The notes beneath the pieces are model-generated. The model was given only the letters and a program-made list of their open reading frames with translations. It was not told where the DNA came from and made no database searches. Of a stretch of 64,000 bases of DNA, positions 21,231 through 31,552 are shown in pieces; the stretch's first letter is position 1; every line of letters begins with the position of its first letter. Position numbers and translations under genes: made by a program. Source of the stretch: Corallococcus carmarthensis (GTDB lineage Bacteria > Myxococcota > Myxococcia > Myxococcales > Myxococcaceae); the NCBI RefSeq assembly GCF_003611695.1, contig NZ_RAWE01000014.1:1-64000 (forward strand), given 5' to 3'.

Positions 21231-21725
21231 GTGCAGACCAGCTTCAAGACTGGTGACAAGGCGGTTTATCCGGGCCAGGGCGTCGGTGAGGTGATGGGCA
21301 TCGAGCACACCGAGGTCGCCGGGCAGCGCCAGTCGTTCTACGTGCTGCGCATCCTGGAGAACGGGATGCGGATCATGATCCCCATCAACAAGGTCGGTTC
21401 GGTGGGCCTTCGGGAGATCATCAGCGAGGAGGACGTCAAGCAGGTCTATTCCATCCTCCGCGAGAAGGACATCTCCGTCGACTCCACCACGTGGAACCGC
21501 CGGTACCGCGAGTACATGGAGAAGATCAAGACGGGTTCCGTCTTCGAAATCGCCGAGGTGCTCCGCGACCTGTACCTGCTCAAGGGTGACAAGGACCTTT
21601 CGTTCGGCGAGCGCAAGATGCTCGACACGGCCCGCTCGCTGCTGATCAAGGAGCTGTCGCTGGCCAAGGATTGCTCCGAGGAAGAGGTCGAGTCCGACCT
21701 GAAGAAGATCTTCAACCTCGCCTGA
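21231..21725 (+). CDS. cdnL: CdnL, CarD-family RNA polymerase-binding regulator
   Basis: 164 residues, exactly the size of the essential M. xanthus CdnL. Binds the RNA polymerase beta subunit and stabilises open complexes at housekeeping promoters. The N-terminal CarD/RID Tudor-like domain (about 1-65) has FKTGDKAVYPGQGVGEV and MIPINKVGSVGLR. The helical C-terminal domain contains TWNRRYREYMEKIKTGS and KDLSFGERKMLDTARSLL, including the conserved Trp. The start is GTG 21231, fixed by AAGGAGG at 21218-21224. It has its own upstream promoter-like sequence and a terminator at 21774, so it is a single-gene unit. Confidence 0.97.
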   Translation: MQTSFKTGDKAVYPGQGVGEVMGIEHTEVAGQRQSFYVLRILENGMRIMIPINKVGSVGLREIISEEDVKQVYSILREKDISVDSTTWNRRYREYMEKIKTGSVFEIAEVLRDLYLLKGDKDLSFGERKMLDTARSLLIKELSLAKDCSEEEVESDLKKIFNLA

Positions 21726-21773
21726 GTCCCCGCGTGACGCGAAGGCCCCCGTGGCCATCGCGTTCGCACCCCG

Positions 21774-21805
21774 CGCCCCGGGTTCCCTCGATGGAATCCG
21801 GGGCG
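21774..21805 (+). terminator. cdnL terminator hairpin
   Basis: A 13-base-pair stem with one G-U pair: CGCCCCGGGTTCC against GGAATCCGGGGCG around the loop CTCGAT. TCGTGTTTC follows. It lies 48 bases after the cdnL stop and before the convergent FHA gene, whose transcript it could also stop. Confidence 0.75.
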
Positions 21806-21834
21806 TCGTGTTTCTGGAGTCCGGGTGCGGTGTC

Positions 21835-23319
21835 CTACGGCGCCTTGGCGTCGAGCGCCGCCAGCTGCTCGCGGGCGTCGGCATTGCCGGTGTCGTAATC
21901 GAGGGCCGCGGTGAAGGCCGCGCGGGCCTCGGCGAAGCACTGGGCGCGGACGGCGTCCTGGCCCGTGCGCACGTACAGCCCGGCGAGCTGGCGGCGAAGC
22001 ACGGCCCCGTGGCGGCTCCAGTCTTGGGACAGCTCGTGGTCCAGCCGCACGGCGGCGCTGAGGGCATCGAGCGCCCGGGGGCGGTCCTGCTGCGCCAGGG
22101 CGGCCCGGGCGGAGGACTCGGCGACCTGGAAGCGGGTGAGTTGCTGCACCAGGGGCGCCAGGTTCGCGCGCTTCGCCTGGGCCAGGGCCCCGGCGACATC
22201 CCCGGACTCGTAGCGCGAAAGGATGTCCGCGCGCTGGCGCTCATCCGGAGACCCTGACGGCTCGGCGGAGGGAAGGGCCTTGCGTCCGGAAGAGGCCGCG
22301 ACCTGGCCCGCGCTCGGATGCTGGGCGTGGGCGATGTCCGAAGCACTCAGGGCCTTCGTGGCTCCCGTGTTCCCAACCTTCGGGGGCTTCACGGCGGGAT
22401 GCATGCCACGAGCGACGTCCGCCGCACTCAGCGCGGTGTGCTCCCCCGTGCTGACGTCCGGCGCCTTCGCGGGCACCTCCGCATCCACGGCGCTGGCCTC
22501 CTTCGCGGGGGCTTCCGCGCCGGTGTCGCGAGCATCGTTCGCGGGTGCGGCCGGAGCCTCGGGAGCCTGGGTGGGAGCACCCTCCGCCGGAGTCCGCGCG
22601 GGAGCCCGGTCCGCCATCCGCATGGCCACCACGCTGATCAGCGCCGCCACCGCGGAGCCCACGACCGCCGCCGCCACCGCCACCGCGACCCCGTTCAGCG
22701 GCCGCTTCACCGTGCGAGGCAGCCGCGGATCCATCGCCGTCCGGCCCGTCGCCGGCCCGGCCCCAGAACCGCGCAGCCGCAAGGTCGCGTTGCCCAGGCT
22801 CAGCTCGTCCCCGGCCTTGATCTCCACCTCGCCCTTGATGCGCAGGCGGTTGACGAACGTGCCGTTCTGGCTGCCCAGGTCGCGCACGGTGAAGACATTG
22901 CCTCGCCGGGTCAGCTGCGCGTGGCGCCGGCTGATGGACGCGTGCTGGAGCCGCAGGTCCGACGTGGACGACCGCCCCAGCGTGATGGAGCCCTGGTGCA
23001 GCGGCACGAGCTGGCCCGCGCCCGGCCCGCGCTCCACGTACACGAACGCGGGCGTCACGCCCGGATCCGAATACTCCTTCGCCCAGTCGTAGCGGGGCGA
23101 CAGCTCCCGGTCGGACTTCGTCCGCTCGCCCGGCCCGCGCCGCTTCACCTTCCGGGGGCCCGCCGGGTACTGGGGCACGCGCTGCGGGCGCGGATCATCC
23201 GCCTGCAGGGGCGCCACCTCGTCGTCGTCGAAGGGCAGCTCCTCCGGGTCGTCCGAAGACGCCTGCTGCCCTGGAGGGCGGGGAGGGCGCGGCGGGCGCT
23301 TCGGATTCGGCGGAGCCAT
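21835..23319 (-). CDS. FHA-domain transmembrane protein with TPR-like tail
   Basis: 494 residues. A Pro/Arg-rich acidic N-terminus precedes an FHA domain (about 90-180: LGRSSTSDLRLQHASISRRH and RDLGSQNGTFVNRLRI). A membrane span follows at about 205-230, then a long Ala/Pro-rich periplasmic linker. Two copies of a motif, LSAADVARGMHP and LSASDIAHAQHP, lie about 31 residues apart in the linker. The last 120 residues look like TPR-type helices. The domain order suggests a signal-responsive envelope scaffold. GGGAG eight bases upstream fixes ATG 23319. It is divergent from cysS. Kinase partner unknown. Confidence 0.82.
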   Translation of the reverse strand: MAPPNPKRPPRPPRPPGQQASSDDPEELPFDDDEVAPLQADDPRPQRVPQYPAGPRKVKRRGPGERTKSDRELSPRYDWAKEYSDPGVTPAFVYVERGPGAGQLVPLHQGSITLGRSSTSDLRLQHASISRRHAQLTRRGNVFTVRDLGSQNGTFVNRLRIKGEVEIKAGDELSLGNATLRLRGSGAGPATGRTAMDPRLPRTVKRPLNGVAVAVAAAVVGSAVAALISVVAMRMADRAPARTPAEGAPTQAPEAPAAPANDARDTGAEAPAKEASAVDAEVPAKAPDVSTGEHTALSAADVARGMHPAVKPPKVGNTGATKALSASDIAHAQHPSAGQVAASSGRKALPSAEPSGSPDERQRADILSRYESGDVAGALAQAKRANLAPLVQQLTRFQVAESSARAALAQQDRPRALDALSAAVRLDHELSQDWSRHGAVLRRQLAGLYVRTGQDAVRAQCFAEARAAFTAALDYDTGNADAREQLAALDAKAP

Positions 23320-23447
23320 GCGGCGATTCTCCCTATCCGACGCTTCCAACGCCAAGTGCTGGCCTGTGTGGGACCCGGGATCCTAGAGTGTGTATCGCGT
23401 TGCGCAAGTGCCGCGCCCGCCCTGTTCCCAAAGGAGGACCTTCCACC

Positions 23448-24917
23448 GTGGCCCCCTCATCCATCCGGCTCTTCAACACGATGTCCATGCAGAAGGAGCC
23501 GCTGGAGCCGCTCGTGCCCGGCGAGGTGAAGGTCTACGTCTGTGGGCCTACGGTCTACAGCTACATCCATATCGGGAACGCGCGCACCTTCACGTCGTTC
23601 GACGTGGTGGTCCGCTACCTGCGCTACCGGGGCTTCAAGGTGACGTACGTGCGCAACTACACGGACGTCGACGACAAGATCATCAAGGCCGCGCATGAGA
23701 CGGGCGAGGAGCCCGTGGCGCTCGCGTCGCGCTTCGTGGAGGCCTTCCGCGAGGACGCCCACGCGCTGCACCTGCGCGAACCGGACGTGTCCCCGCGCGT
23801 GAGCGAGACGATCCCGGAGATCGTCGCCATCATCCAGACGCTCGTGGACAAGGGCTACGCCTACGAGGCGAAGGGCGACGTGTACTTCGCCGTCGACAAG
23901 GACGAGGACTACGCGAAGCTGTCCAAGCGCAACCTGGACGACCTGTGCCAGGGCGAGCGCGTGCATCCCGGCGAGCTCAAGCGCCAGCCCCTGGACTTCG
24001 CGCTGTGGAAGGCGGCGAAGCCCGGTGAGCCGTCGTGGGACAGCCCGTGGGGCAAGGGCCGTCCGGGCTGGCACATCGAGTGCTCCGCGATGAGCGAGAA
24101 GTTCCTGGGCCGCACCTTCGACATCCACGGCGGGGCGTTGGACCTCATCTTCCCCCACCACGAGAACGAGATCGCCCAGAGCGAGTCCGCCACCGGCCAG
24201 ACGATGGCGAAGTACTGGATGCACTGCGGCTTCCTGGACATGGAAGGCGCGAAGATGTCCAAGTCGCTGGGCAACGTGGTGCGCCTGCGCGACGCGCTCG
24301 CCAAGGTGGATCCGGAGGCCCTGCGCTTCTTCTTCCTCTCCACGCACTATCGCCACCCGCTCAACTTCGGGGAGAAGGCGCTCCAGGACGCCGAAGGGCG
24401 CATGGAGTACTTCTACGAAACGCTGCGCAAGGTGGACGAGCGCGTGACGGGCAAGGACTTCGGCAAGGGCCCGCTGCACGCGGACCCCGCACGCTTCCTC
24501 ACGGAGTTCGAGTCCTCCATGGACGACGACTTCAACACCGCGGGAGCGCTGGGCGCGCTGTCGGGCCAGTTCGGCCTGATGAACGAGCTCACCGACAAGC
24601 CGCCCGTGAAGGACAAGGCGCTGGTGGGCCGCACGCTCCATGCGCTGCGCGAACAGGTGCGTGAGACGTCCCGCGTCCTGGGCCTCTTCGAGGACGACCC
24701 GGGCGCGTGGCTGCTGCGCCGCCGCGACCGCGCGGTGCGGGAGCGCGGCATCGACGTGGCGGAGGTGGAGCGGCTGCTCACCGAGCGGACCGCCGCGCGC
24801 GCCGCGAAGGACTTCGCGAAGGCGGACGAGGTGCGTGGGGCCCTCAAGGCCCTGGGCGTGGACATCATGGACACGCCTGCCGGCACCTCCTGGAAGGTGG
24901 CGGCGCCCGCCGCCTGA
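23448..24917 (+). CDS. cysS: Cysteinyl-tRNA synthetase
   Basis: Charges tRNA-Cys with cysteine. 489 residues from a GTG start at 23448, set by AAAGGAGG at 23431-23438. Class I signatures: HIGNA (residues 41-45, the HIGH motif) and KMSKS near 270. Zinc ligands are plausible at C32, the Cys in WHIECSAM, and His/Glu in FPHHENEIAQSE. The C-terminal anticodon-binding DALR-like domain is complete, ending with a segment containing AKDFAKADEVRGALKALGV, typical of CysS. It is followed 46 bases later by the M28 peptidase gene. Confidence 0.97.
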   Translation: MAPSSIRLFNTMSMQKEPLEPLVPGEVKVYVCGPTVYSYIHIGNARTFTSFDVVVRYLRYRGFKVTYVRNYTDVDDKIIKAAHETGEEPVALASRFVEAFREDAHALHLREPDVSPRVSETIPEIVAIIQTLVDKGYAYEAKGDVYFAVDKDEDYAKLSKRNLDDLCQGERVHPGELKRQPLDFALWKAAKPGEPSWDSPWGKGRPGWHIECSAMSEKFLGRTFDIHGGALDLIFPHHENEIAQSESATGQTMAKYWMHCGFLDMEGAKMSKSLGNVVRLRDALAKVDPEALRFFFLSTHYRHPLNFGEKALQDAEGRMEYFYETLRKVDERVTGKDFGKGPLHADPARFLTEFESSMDDDFNTAGALGALSGQFGLMNELTDKPPVKDKALVGRTLHALREQVRETSRVLGLFEDDPGAWLLRRRDRAVRERGIDVAEVERLLTERTAARAAKDFAKADEVRGALKALGVDIMDTPAGTSWKVAAPAA

Positions 24918-24963
24918 AAACCCGTTGGGGGGCACCCGTGCGGCCATGCTACGCACGGGGCCC

Positions 24964-26640
24964 ATGAGGCTCCTCCCCGCGCTGTTCGCTGCCCTGTGCT
25001 CGGTGCCCGCCCTCGCGGCGGGCGCGCCCACCGTCACGCCGCAGGAGAAGACGGCCGAACAGGCCATCACGGCGGACCTGCTGCGCGCGCACGTGCGCTT
25101 CCTGGCGAGCGACCTGCTGGAAGGCCGCGGCCCCGGCACGCGCGGTGACGCGCTGGCGCAGGAGTACATCGCCACGCAGTTCGAAGGCCTGGGCCTCAAG
25201 CCGGGCGCGGAGGGCGGTGGCTACCTCCAGCGCTTCGACCTGATGGGCATCCACAGCCGTCCGGGCTCGATGACCTTCCAGGCGAAGGCGGGCCGCGTGG
25301 AGCTCCAGCCGCGCGAGGACTTCATCGCCGTGTCCGGTGTGCAGGCGACCGAGGCGAAGCTGGACGCGTCCGAGCTGGTGTTCGTGGGCTACGGCATCGT
25401 CGCGCCGGAGTACCAGTGGGACGACTTCAAGGGCGCGGACCTGAAGGGCAAGACGCTGGTCATCCTCAACAATGATCCGGAGGACGACCCGCGCCTCTTC
25501 GCCGGCAAGGCGCGCCTCTGGTACGGGCGCTGGGACTACAAATACGAGCAGGCGGCGAAGACGGGCGCGGCGGGCGCCATCATCATCCACACCACGCCCA
25601 GCGCGGGCTACCCGTGGCAGGTGGTGCGCACGTCGTGGACCGGCGAGCAGTTCGAACTGCCCGCGGGCGACGCGCCCCGCCTCCAGGTGAAGGCGTGGAC
25701 CACCGAGGACGCCACGAAGCAGGTGATGAAGCTGGCGGGGCAGGACCTGGACGCGCTGCGCGCCGCCGCGCAGAAGCGCGACTTCCGCCCGGTTCCGCTG
25801 GGCGTGACGCTGTCGCTGCGCCTCACCAACGAGGTGCGCCGCCGGCCCACCGCGAACGTGCTGGGCCTGCTGCCCGGCAGCGACCCAACCCTGTCCAAGG
25901 AAGTGGTGCTCTACAGCGCGCACCATGATCACCTGGGCAAGAAGGACGACGGCAAGCCCGGCGAGGACGTCATCTACAACGGCGCGCTGGACAACGCGGC
26001 CGGTGTCGCCGCGATGCTGTCCGTGGCCCGCGCCTTCACCGCGCTGCCCACGCCCCCGCGCCGCTCCATCCTCTTCGCCGCGGTGGCCGCGGAGGAGTAC
26101 GGCCTGCTGGGCTCCGCGTACCTCGCGGCGCATCCGCCGGTGCCGCCGGGCCGCATCGCCGCGAACATCAACGTGGATGGCGGCAACGTGCTGGGCCGCA
26201 CCCGCGACATCACCGTCATCGGCCTGGGCAAGTCCTCGCTGGACACCTTCGTCACCGCGATGGCGAAGACGCAGGGGCGCACGGTGAAGGCGGATCAGCT
26301 CTCCGACCGCGGCTTCTTCTACCGGTCGGATCAATTCAACTTCGCGCGGCAGGGCATCCCGGCCGCCTACTTCGGCAGCGGCATGGACTTCATCGGCCGG
26401 CCGGAGGGGTGGGGCAAGGCGCAGCGTGGCCAGTGGGAGGCGAAGCACTACCACCAGCCCTCCGACGAGGTCCGCCCGGAGTGGGACCTGTCCGGCGCCG
26501 TGGAGGACACCCGGCTGTTCTTCCTGGTGGGCGCCCAGGTGGCGAAGGCCCCGGAGATGCCGGCGTGGAACAAGGGGGACGAGTTCGAGGCCGCCCGCCT
26601 GAAGTCCCTGGAGACACTGAAGGCCCCGGCCGCGCCGTAG
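24964..26640 (+). CDS. Exported M28-family zinc aminopeptidase with PA domain
   Basis: 558 residues with a signal peptide ([20 protein letters not shown]). A protease-associated domain occupies about 130-270. The M28 catalytic domain follows, with zinc ligands in [17 protein letters not shown] (bridging Asp), AEEYGLLGS (catalytic Glu and ligand), NVDGGN, and a late His in [11 protein letters not shown]. This matches the co-catalytic two-zinc set of the aminopeptidase S/glutamate carboxypeptidase type. It probably degrades peptides in the periplasm or outside the cell, fitting predatory nutrition. ATG 24964 is chosen because the signal peptide begins there; ATG 24946 is an alternative. Confidence 0.92.
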   Translation: MRLLPALFAALCSVPALAAGAPTVTPQEKTAEQAITADLLRAHVRFLASDLLEGRGPGTRGDALAQEYIATQFEGLGLKPGAEGGGYLQRFDLMGIHSRPGSMTFQAKAGRVELQPREDFIAVSGVQATEAKLDASELVFVGYGIVAPEYQWDDFKGADLKGKTLVILNNDPEDDPRLFAGKARLWYGRWDYKYEQAAKTGAAGAIIIHTTPSAGYPWQVVRTSWTGEQFELPAGDAPRLQVKAWTTEDATKQVMKLAGQDLDALRAAAQKRDFRPVPLGVTLSLRLTNEVRRRPTANVLGLLPGSDPTLSKEVVLYSAHHDHLGKKDDGKPGEDVIYNGALDNAAGVAAMLSVARAFTALPTPPRRSILFAAVAAEEYGLLGSAYLAAHPPVPPGRIAANINVDGGNVLGRTRDITVIGLGKSSLDTFVTAMAKTQGRTVKADQLSDRGFFYRSDQFNFARQGIPAAYFGSGMDFIGRPEGWGKAQRGQWEAKHYHQPSDEVRPEWDLSGAVEDTRLFFLVGAQVAKAPEMPAWNKGDEFEAARLKSLETLKAPAAP

Positions 26641-26670
26641 GGGAGCGCCCCGTCCTTTGCTGGACGGACG

Positions 26671-26687
26671 TGCACGAAGGTTCAGTA
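26671..26687. promoter_or_regulatory. Weak LexA-like site before uvrB
   Basis: GTTCAG at 26680-26685 with TGCACG before it resembles part of the M. xanthus LexA consensus as I remember it (an asymmetric motif with a GTTCAG core). The middle four positions do not match. It lies 35 bases upstream of uvrB, a classical SOS gene, which is the main argument. Confidence 0.25.
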
Positions 26688-26719
26688 CACAGGCAGCGGG
26701 GATGTTAGATCTGTCCCCT

Positions 26720-28885
26720 ATGCCGGAGTTCGAACTCGTCAGTGAGCACAAGCCGGAAGGCGACCAGCCCAGGGCCATCGGGGAGTTGACCGAGGGCCTG
26801 CTTCGCGGCGACCGCTACCAGACCCTCCTGGGCGTCACCGGTTCAGGGAAGACGTTCACGATGGCGAACCTCATCGCCAACGTGAAACGGCCCTCGCTGG
26901 TCATCGCGCACAACAAGACGCTGGCGGCGCAGCTGTACGGCGAGTTCAAGTCGCTCTTCCCGAGCAACGCCGTCGAGTACTTCGTCTCGTACTACGACTA
27001 CTACCAGCCCGAGGCCTACGTCCCGTCGACGGACACCTTCATCGAGAAGGACTCGTCCATCAACGACAACATCGAACGGATGCGCCACTCGGCGACGCAC
27101 AGCCTGCGCACCCGCAACGACGTCATCATCGTGGCCAGCGTGTCCTGCATCTACGGCCTGGGCGCCGCGCGCAGCTACGTGGACCTGGCCATCCGCGCCT
27201 CCGTGGGCGAGGACATGGGCCGCGACGGCTTCATGCGCAAGCTGGTGGAAGCCCAGTACGAGCGCAACGACCTGGACTTCCACCGGGGCACCTTCCGCGC
27301 CCGCGGCGACACCGTGGAGGTGTTCCCCGCGTACGAAGAGGAGCGCGCCGTGCGCGTCAGCTTCTTCGGCGACGAGGTGGAGCGCATCACCGAGTTCGAC
27401 CCGCTGCGCGGCCAGACGCTGGGCCAGCTGGAGAAGATCGTCATCTTCCCCGCCAGCCACTACGTCGCCGGTCCGGAGGCGCGCCAGAACGCCATGCGCA
27501 CCATCCGCGACGAGCTGAGCGAACAGCTCCAGAAGTTCAAGGCGGAGGGCAAGCTGCTGGAGGCGCAGCGGCTGGAGCAGCGCACCATGTTCGACCTGGA
27601 GATGATCGAACAGGTCGGCTACTGCAACGGCATCGAGAACTACTCGCGCCACTTCACCGGGCGCGCGCCGGGTGAAGCGGCCCCGTGCCTCATCGACTAC
27701 TTCCCGCGCGACCTGCTGGTGCTCATCGACGAGAGCCACCAGACCGTGTCCCAGATTGGCGCCATGTACCGCGGCGACCGCGCGCGCAAGGAGACGCTGG
27801 TCAACTTCGGCTTCCGCATGCCCAGCGCGCTGGACAACCGGCCGCTGAAGTTCGGCGAGTTCGAGGAGATGGTCCCCCAGGCCGTCTTCGTCTCCGCGAC
27901 CCCCGCCGAGTACGAACTTCAGAAGTCCAAGGGCGTGGTGGTGGAGCAGATCATCCGCCCCACCGGCCTCACCGACCCGGAGGTGGAGACGCGCCCCGCG
28001 GGCAACCAGGTGGATGACCTGCTGGAAGAGGTCCGCGTGCGCGTGTCGCGCAAGGAGCGCGTGCTGGTGACGACGCTCACCAAGCGCATGGCGGAGGACC
28101 TCACCGAGTACTACAGCGACGTGGGCGTGAAGGTGCGCTACCTGCACTCGGACATCGACGCCATCCAGCGCATGGCCATCATCCGCGACCTGCGCCGGGG
28201 TGAGTTCGACGTGCTCGTGGGCATCAACCTGCTGCGCGAGGGCCTGGACATCCCGGAGGTGTCGCTCGTGGCCATCCTGGACGCCGACAAGGAAGGCTTC
28301 CTGCGCAGCCACGTGTCGCTCATCCAGACCATTGGCCGCGCGGCGCGCAACGTGAACGGGCGCGTCATCATGTATTCGGATCAGATGACCGACTCCATGA
28401 AGCGCGCCATGGAGGAGACCACGCGCCGCCGTGACATCCAGCGCGCGTACAACCTGGAGCACGGCATCACGCCGCGTTCGGTGAAGAGCAACATCACCGA
28501 CTTCACGGAGAACATCCCGGACTACGACGCGGGCGCGGGCGCGCTGCCCATGGCGGCGGAAGGGGAGAACGACCTCCTGGAGCCCAAGGAGATCAAGCGC
28601 CTCATCACGGAGTTCAGCGCCGACATGCTCAAGGCCGCGGACGAGATGCAGTTCGAGAAGGCCGCCGAATTCCGCGACCGCGTCCAGCTGCTCAAGGACA
28701 TGGACCTGGGGCTCAAGCCCGCCTCGCGCTCGCTGCTGCGCGCGCCGCCCAAGGCGGTGGATCAGCCCGGCACCACCCCGAAGAAGGGGAGGGGACGCGG
28801 GCGTCCGTCGGCGTCCTCGGGGAGCGGTTCCTCGGGTAGCGGCTCCTCGGGAGCGCCCGGCCGTTCGCGGTCGCGCAAGAACTAG
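26720..28885 (+). CDS. uvrB: Excinuclease ABC subunit B
   Basis: Damage-verifying helicase of nucleotide excision repair, working with UvrA and UvrC. 721 residues. Walker A GVTGSGKT (38-45), the beta-hairpin region [20 protein letters not shown], and helicase motifs including [14 protein letters not shown] and QTIGRAARN are all present. The C-terminal UVR motif ([21 protein letters not shown]) is the UvrC contact. Unusually, about 45 extra residues follow, with [11 protein letters not shown], an AT-hook-like RGRP core, then Ser/Gly repeats and a basic end. ATG 26720 matches known UvrB N-termini; 26702 is in frame upstream. uvrC starts 8 bases later. Confidence 0.97.
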   Translation: MPEFELVSEHKPEGDQPRAIGELTEGLLRGDRYQTLLGVTGSGKTFTMANLIANVKRPSLVIAHNKTLAAQLYGEFKSLFPSNAVEYFVSYYDYYQPEAYVPSTDTFIEKDSSINDNIERMRHSATHSLRTRNDVIIVASVSCIYGLGAARSYVDLAIRASVGEDMGRDGFMRKLVEAQYERNDLDFHRGTFRARGDTVEVFPAYEEERAVRVSFFGDEVERITEFDPLRGQTLGQLEKIVIFPASHYVAGPEARQNAMRTIRDELSEQLQKFKAEGKLLEAQRLEQRTMFDLEMIEQVGYCNGIENYSRHFTGRAPGEAAPCLIDYFPRDLLVLIDESHQTVSQIGAMYRGDRARKETLVNFGFRMPSALDNRPLKFGEFEEMVPQAVFVSATPAEYELQKSKGVVVEQIIRPTGLTDPEVETRPAGNQVDDLLEEVRVRVSRKERVLVTTLTKRMAEDLTEYYSDVGVKVRYLHSDIDAIQRMAIIRDLRRGEFDVLVGINLLREGLDIPEVSLVAILDADKEGFLRSHVSLIQTIGRAARNVNGRVIMYSDQMTDSMKRAMEETTRRRDIQRAYNLEHGITPRSVKSNITDFTENIPDYDAGAGALPMAAEGENDLLEPKEIKRLITEFSADMLKAADEMQFEKAAEFRDRVQLLKDMDLGLKPASRSLLRAPPKAVDQPGTTPKKGRGRGRPSASSGSGSSGSGSSGAPGRSRSRKN

Positions 28886-28893
28886 GACCCGCC

Positions 28894-30834
28894 ATGGACA
28901 TCCGGCTGCAGGAGAAGCTGGACGCGCTGCCCACCGAGCCCGGCGTGTACCTGATGAAGGACAAGCGCGGGACCATCATCTACGTGGGCAAGGCGGTGAA
29001 CCTGCGCAGCCGCGTGCGCAGCTACTTCAACCGCTCCGGCGACACCCGCGTCTTCGTGTCCCTGCTGGACACGATGCTGGGCGACCTGGAGACGGTGCTC
29101 GTCCACAACGAGAAGGAGGCCCTCCTTCTTGAAAACGAGCTGATCAAGAAGCACAAGCCGCGCTTCAACGTCCTGCTCAAGGACGACAAGCAGTTCATCT
29201 CCCTGCGCCTGGACCGCACCCAGCCGTTCCCCCGGCTGGAGGTGGTGCGCAAGTACGAGAAGGACGGCGCGCGCTACTTCGGCCCGTACTCCAGCGCCGG
29301 CGCCATCCGCGAAACGCTGCGCCTCATCAACCGCTTCTTCCGCCTGCGCACCTGCACGGACCACGTCCTGGCCAACCGCAAGCGGCCGTGCCTGCTGTAT
29401 CAAATCGGACGGTGCCCGGCCCCGTGCGTCCACCCGGTGTCCCCGGAGGACTACCGCAAGAGCGTGGACGAAGTGGCCATGTTCCTGGAGGGCAAGGCGG
29501 GGCAGCTCATCGAAGGGCTGCGCCTGCGCATGAAGCGCGCCGCGGTGGAGCTGAAGTTCGAGGAGGCCGCGCGCGTGCGCGACCAGCTGCTCGCCATCGA
29601 GCGCAGCCTGGAGCGCCAGAAGGTGGCCACCACTGACTTCAAGGACCAGGACGTGTTCGCCCTGTACCGCGAGGGCGACCGCATCCTGTTCTACGTGCTG
29701 CACGTGCGGCAGGGCCGGCTCAACGGCGGCCAGGCCTTCCCCTTCGGCAGCCAGGAGTTCCCGGCCGAAGAGCTGCTCGCCTCGTTCGTGAACCTCTACT
29801 ACGACCAGGGCGGCTTCGTGCCGGAGGAGGTGCTGCTGCCGCTGGAGCCCGGCGACGGCACCGACGGCCTGGAGGCCCTGCTCACGGAGCGCAAGGGCGA
29901 GCGCGTGCGCGTCTTCGTCCCCAAGCGCGGGGAGAAGCATGAGCTGGTGAACATGGCGGTGAAGAACGCGGAGCAGGCGTTCATCGAGCGCAAGCGCACC
30001 AAGGACGAGACGGACACGGTGCTGTCACGGCTCCAGTCCAAGCTGGGCCTGCGCAACTTCCCGCGCCGCATGGAGTGCTACGACATCTCCCACTTCCAGA
30101 GCTCCTCCATCGTGGCGTCGCAGGTGGCCGTGACGGACGGGGAGACGGACAAGTCGCGCTACCGCAAATACAAGATCAAGACGGTGGACAAGCAGGACGA
30201 CTTCGCCAGCATGTACGAGGTCATCACCCGCCGGCTCAAGCGCGGCCTGGAGGATGGGGACCTGCCGGACCTGCTCGTCATCGACGGCGGCAAGGGCCAG
30301 CTCGCCAGCGCCCACGCGGCCATGAAGGACCTGGGCGTGGAGGGCGTGGACGTGGTGGGCTTGGCCAAGAGCCGCGATCAAGAAGTTTTTGACCGCGACA
30401 CGGAGAGCGCGAAGAGCCCCGAGCGCGTCTTCGTCCTGGGCAGGAAGGACCCCATCGTCCTGCCCCAGAACTCGGCGGAAATGTTCATGCTCACGCGCAT
30501 GCGGGATGAAGCCCACCGCTTCGCCATCACCTTCCAGGGCAAATCCATGCGCAAGAGCTCCTTGCGTTCGGCGCTGGAGGACATTCCGGGCGTGGGGGAA
30601 GGCCGGCGGAAGATGTTGCTGCGCCACTTCGGTTCTCTCAAGCGGGTGGGTGACGCCAGCATCGAGGAGCTGGCCGAGGTCGTGGGCCCGGCGATGGCCG
30701 AGCGCGTCCACGCGGGCCTGCACGGCGACCCCGAGGACGACACCGAGGACCCCGTGCGCGAAGCCTCCCTGGATGACGCTTCCGAACCCGTGCACGAAAA
30801 AGCGGATGGAGGGTCGCCACCCGGTACGGCATGA
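28894..30834 (+). CDS. uvrC: Excinuclease ABC subunit C
   Basis: Endonuclease making both incisions around DNA damage. 646 residues, normal length. The N-terminal GIY-YIG nuclease ([18 protein letters not shown], residues 16-34) makes the 3' cut. A UVR motif ([20 protein letters not shown]) contacts UvrB. The RNase H-like 5'-incision domain has ECYDISHFQ with the catalytic Asp and [10 protein letters not shown]. The end has helix-hairpin-helix DNA-binding motifs ([21 protein letters not shown]). It is 8 bases behind uvrB and probably in its operon. A short acidic tail follows. Confidence 0.97.
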   Translation: MDIRLQEKLDALPTEPGVYLMKDKRGTIIYVGKAVNLRSRVRSYFNRSGDTRVFVSLLDTMLGDLETVLVHNEKEALLLENELIKKHKPRFNVLLKDDKQFISLRLDRTQPFPRLEVVRKYEKDGARYFGPYSSAGAIRETLRLINRFFRLRTCTDHVLANRKRPCLLYQIGRCPAPCVHPVSPEDYRKSVDEVAMFLEGKAGQLIEGLRLRMKRAAVELKFEEAARVRDQLLAIERSLERQKVATTDFKDQDVFALYREGDRILFYVLHVRQGRLNGGQAFPFGSQEFPAEELLASFVNLYYDQGGFVPEEVLLPLEPGDGTDGLEALLTERKGERVRVFVPKRGEKHELVNMAVKNAEQAFIERKRTKDETDTVLSRLQSKLGLRNFPRRMECYDISHFQSSSIVASQVAVTDGETDKSRYRKYKIKTVDKQDDFASMYEVITRRLKRGLEDGDLPDLLVIDGGKGQLASAHAAMKDLGVEGVDVVGLAKSRDQEVFDRDTESAKSPERVFVLGRKDPIVLPQNSAEMFMLTRMRDEAHRFAITFQGKSMRKSSLRSALEDIPGVGEGRRKMLLRHFGSLKRVGDASIEELAEVVGPAMAERVHAGLHGDPEDDTEDPVREASLDDASEPVHEKADGGSPPGTA

Positions 30835-30871
30835 TTAAGTTCCGCTTCGGACGCCGGGGGGACTGGCCGCT

Positions 30872-30898
30872 GGAACCCGCGACGTTCCTAGGGTTTTT
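30872..30898 (+). terminator. uvrBC terminator
   Basis: GGAAC (30872-30876) and GTTCC (30884-30888) form a short stem, followed by TAGGG and five T at 30894-30898. It lies 37 bases after uvrC. The stem is short, so strength is uncertain, but a T-run is rare in this GC-rich DNA. Confidence 0.45.
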
Positions 30899-30900
30899 CA

Positions 30901-30930
30901 TTGCGACCATGCTCGGCGCTGATTTATAGC
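30901..30930 (+). promoter_or_regulatory. Promoter of DUF507 gene
   Basis: TTGCGA (30901-30906), 17 bases, then TTATAG (30924-30929); with 18 bases the -10 reads TATAGC. This is among the best sigma-70-like matches in the window, placed 43 bases upstream of the ATG at 30973 in an AT-richer stretch. Confidence 0.6.
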
Positions 30931-30972
30931 GGTTGAAGATCCGAGCACGTTTGAAGAGGACGAGGGACCGAC

Positions 30973-31491
30973 ATGAGGCTGTATCCGAAGGTGATCCCGA
31001 TCATCTCGCGCGAGGCCATTCAGCAGCTCATGCAGGACGGGGACATCGAGGTGGAGCCGATGCGCGTGGCCGACGCCGAGATGGATCTGTCCGCCATCAT
31101 GCGCGAGTACCTCGCCAACGAAGAGCGTGTGAACCAGGCGACGCGCGAGGCCCTGGAGCGTCGGGGATATGACTACTCCAAGTTCAACCAGGTGAAGCGC
31201 GAGATGGCGGACGTGCGCGGCTTCAAGATGGGGGACGAGGGCATCGAGTACGTCATCAACCAGATGATTGAGTTCCTCCTCATCAGCCGGAACGTCGAGG
31301 AGGTCTACTCCCCCGACAACGTGCTGCGTCAGAAGATGTTCCAGGGCATGAAGAAGCACCTGGACGTCGACGACGAGATCGACCGGGAGGCCCGCTCGCG
31401 GCTGAAGCACCTGCAGGAAGGCACGAGCGCCTTCGACATCGAGTACAACAAGACGGTCGAGCAGATCCGCCGCGCCCGCGGTCTGATTTAG
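30973..31491 (+). CDS. DUF507 family protein, two-repeat form
   Basis: 172 residues, soluble, strongly charged and helical. The start MRLYPKVIPIISREAI is typical of DUF507, a family of unknown function common in Deltaproteobacteria. Both halves resemble each other: residues 13-85 (AIQQLMQDGDIEV, REYLANEERVNQATREALERR, REMADVRGF) and 92-172 (VINQMIEFLLISR, HLDVDDEIDREARSRLKHL, EQIRRARGL), so it seems to be an internal duplication. GAGGACGAGGG precedes ATG 30973. It has its own promoter and a terminator-like element upstream. Promoter strength suggests steady expression. No biochemical role is known to me. Confidence 0.85.
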   Translation: MRLYPKVIPIISREAIQQLMQDGDIEVEPMRVADAEMDLSAIMREYLANEERVNQATREALERRGYDYSKFNQVKREMADVRGFKMGDEGIEYVINQMIEFLLISRNVEEVYSPDNVLRQKMFQGMKKHLDVDDEIDREARSRLKHLQEGTSAFDIEYNKTVEQIRRARGLI

Positions 31492-31552
31492 TTCCGGGGC
31501 GTGCCACGGCCCGCTCCGCTGCCTACCTTCAAGTTCAAGGGAGGCAGCGTCG

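Noticed and set aside
24640-24963. Upstream extension of the M28 peptidase frame
   Set aside because: It lies inside cysS in another frame and would bury the signal peptide.
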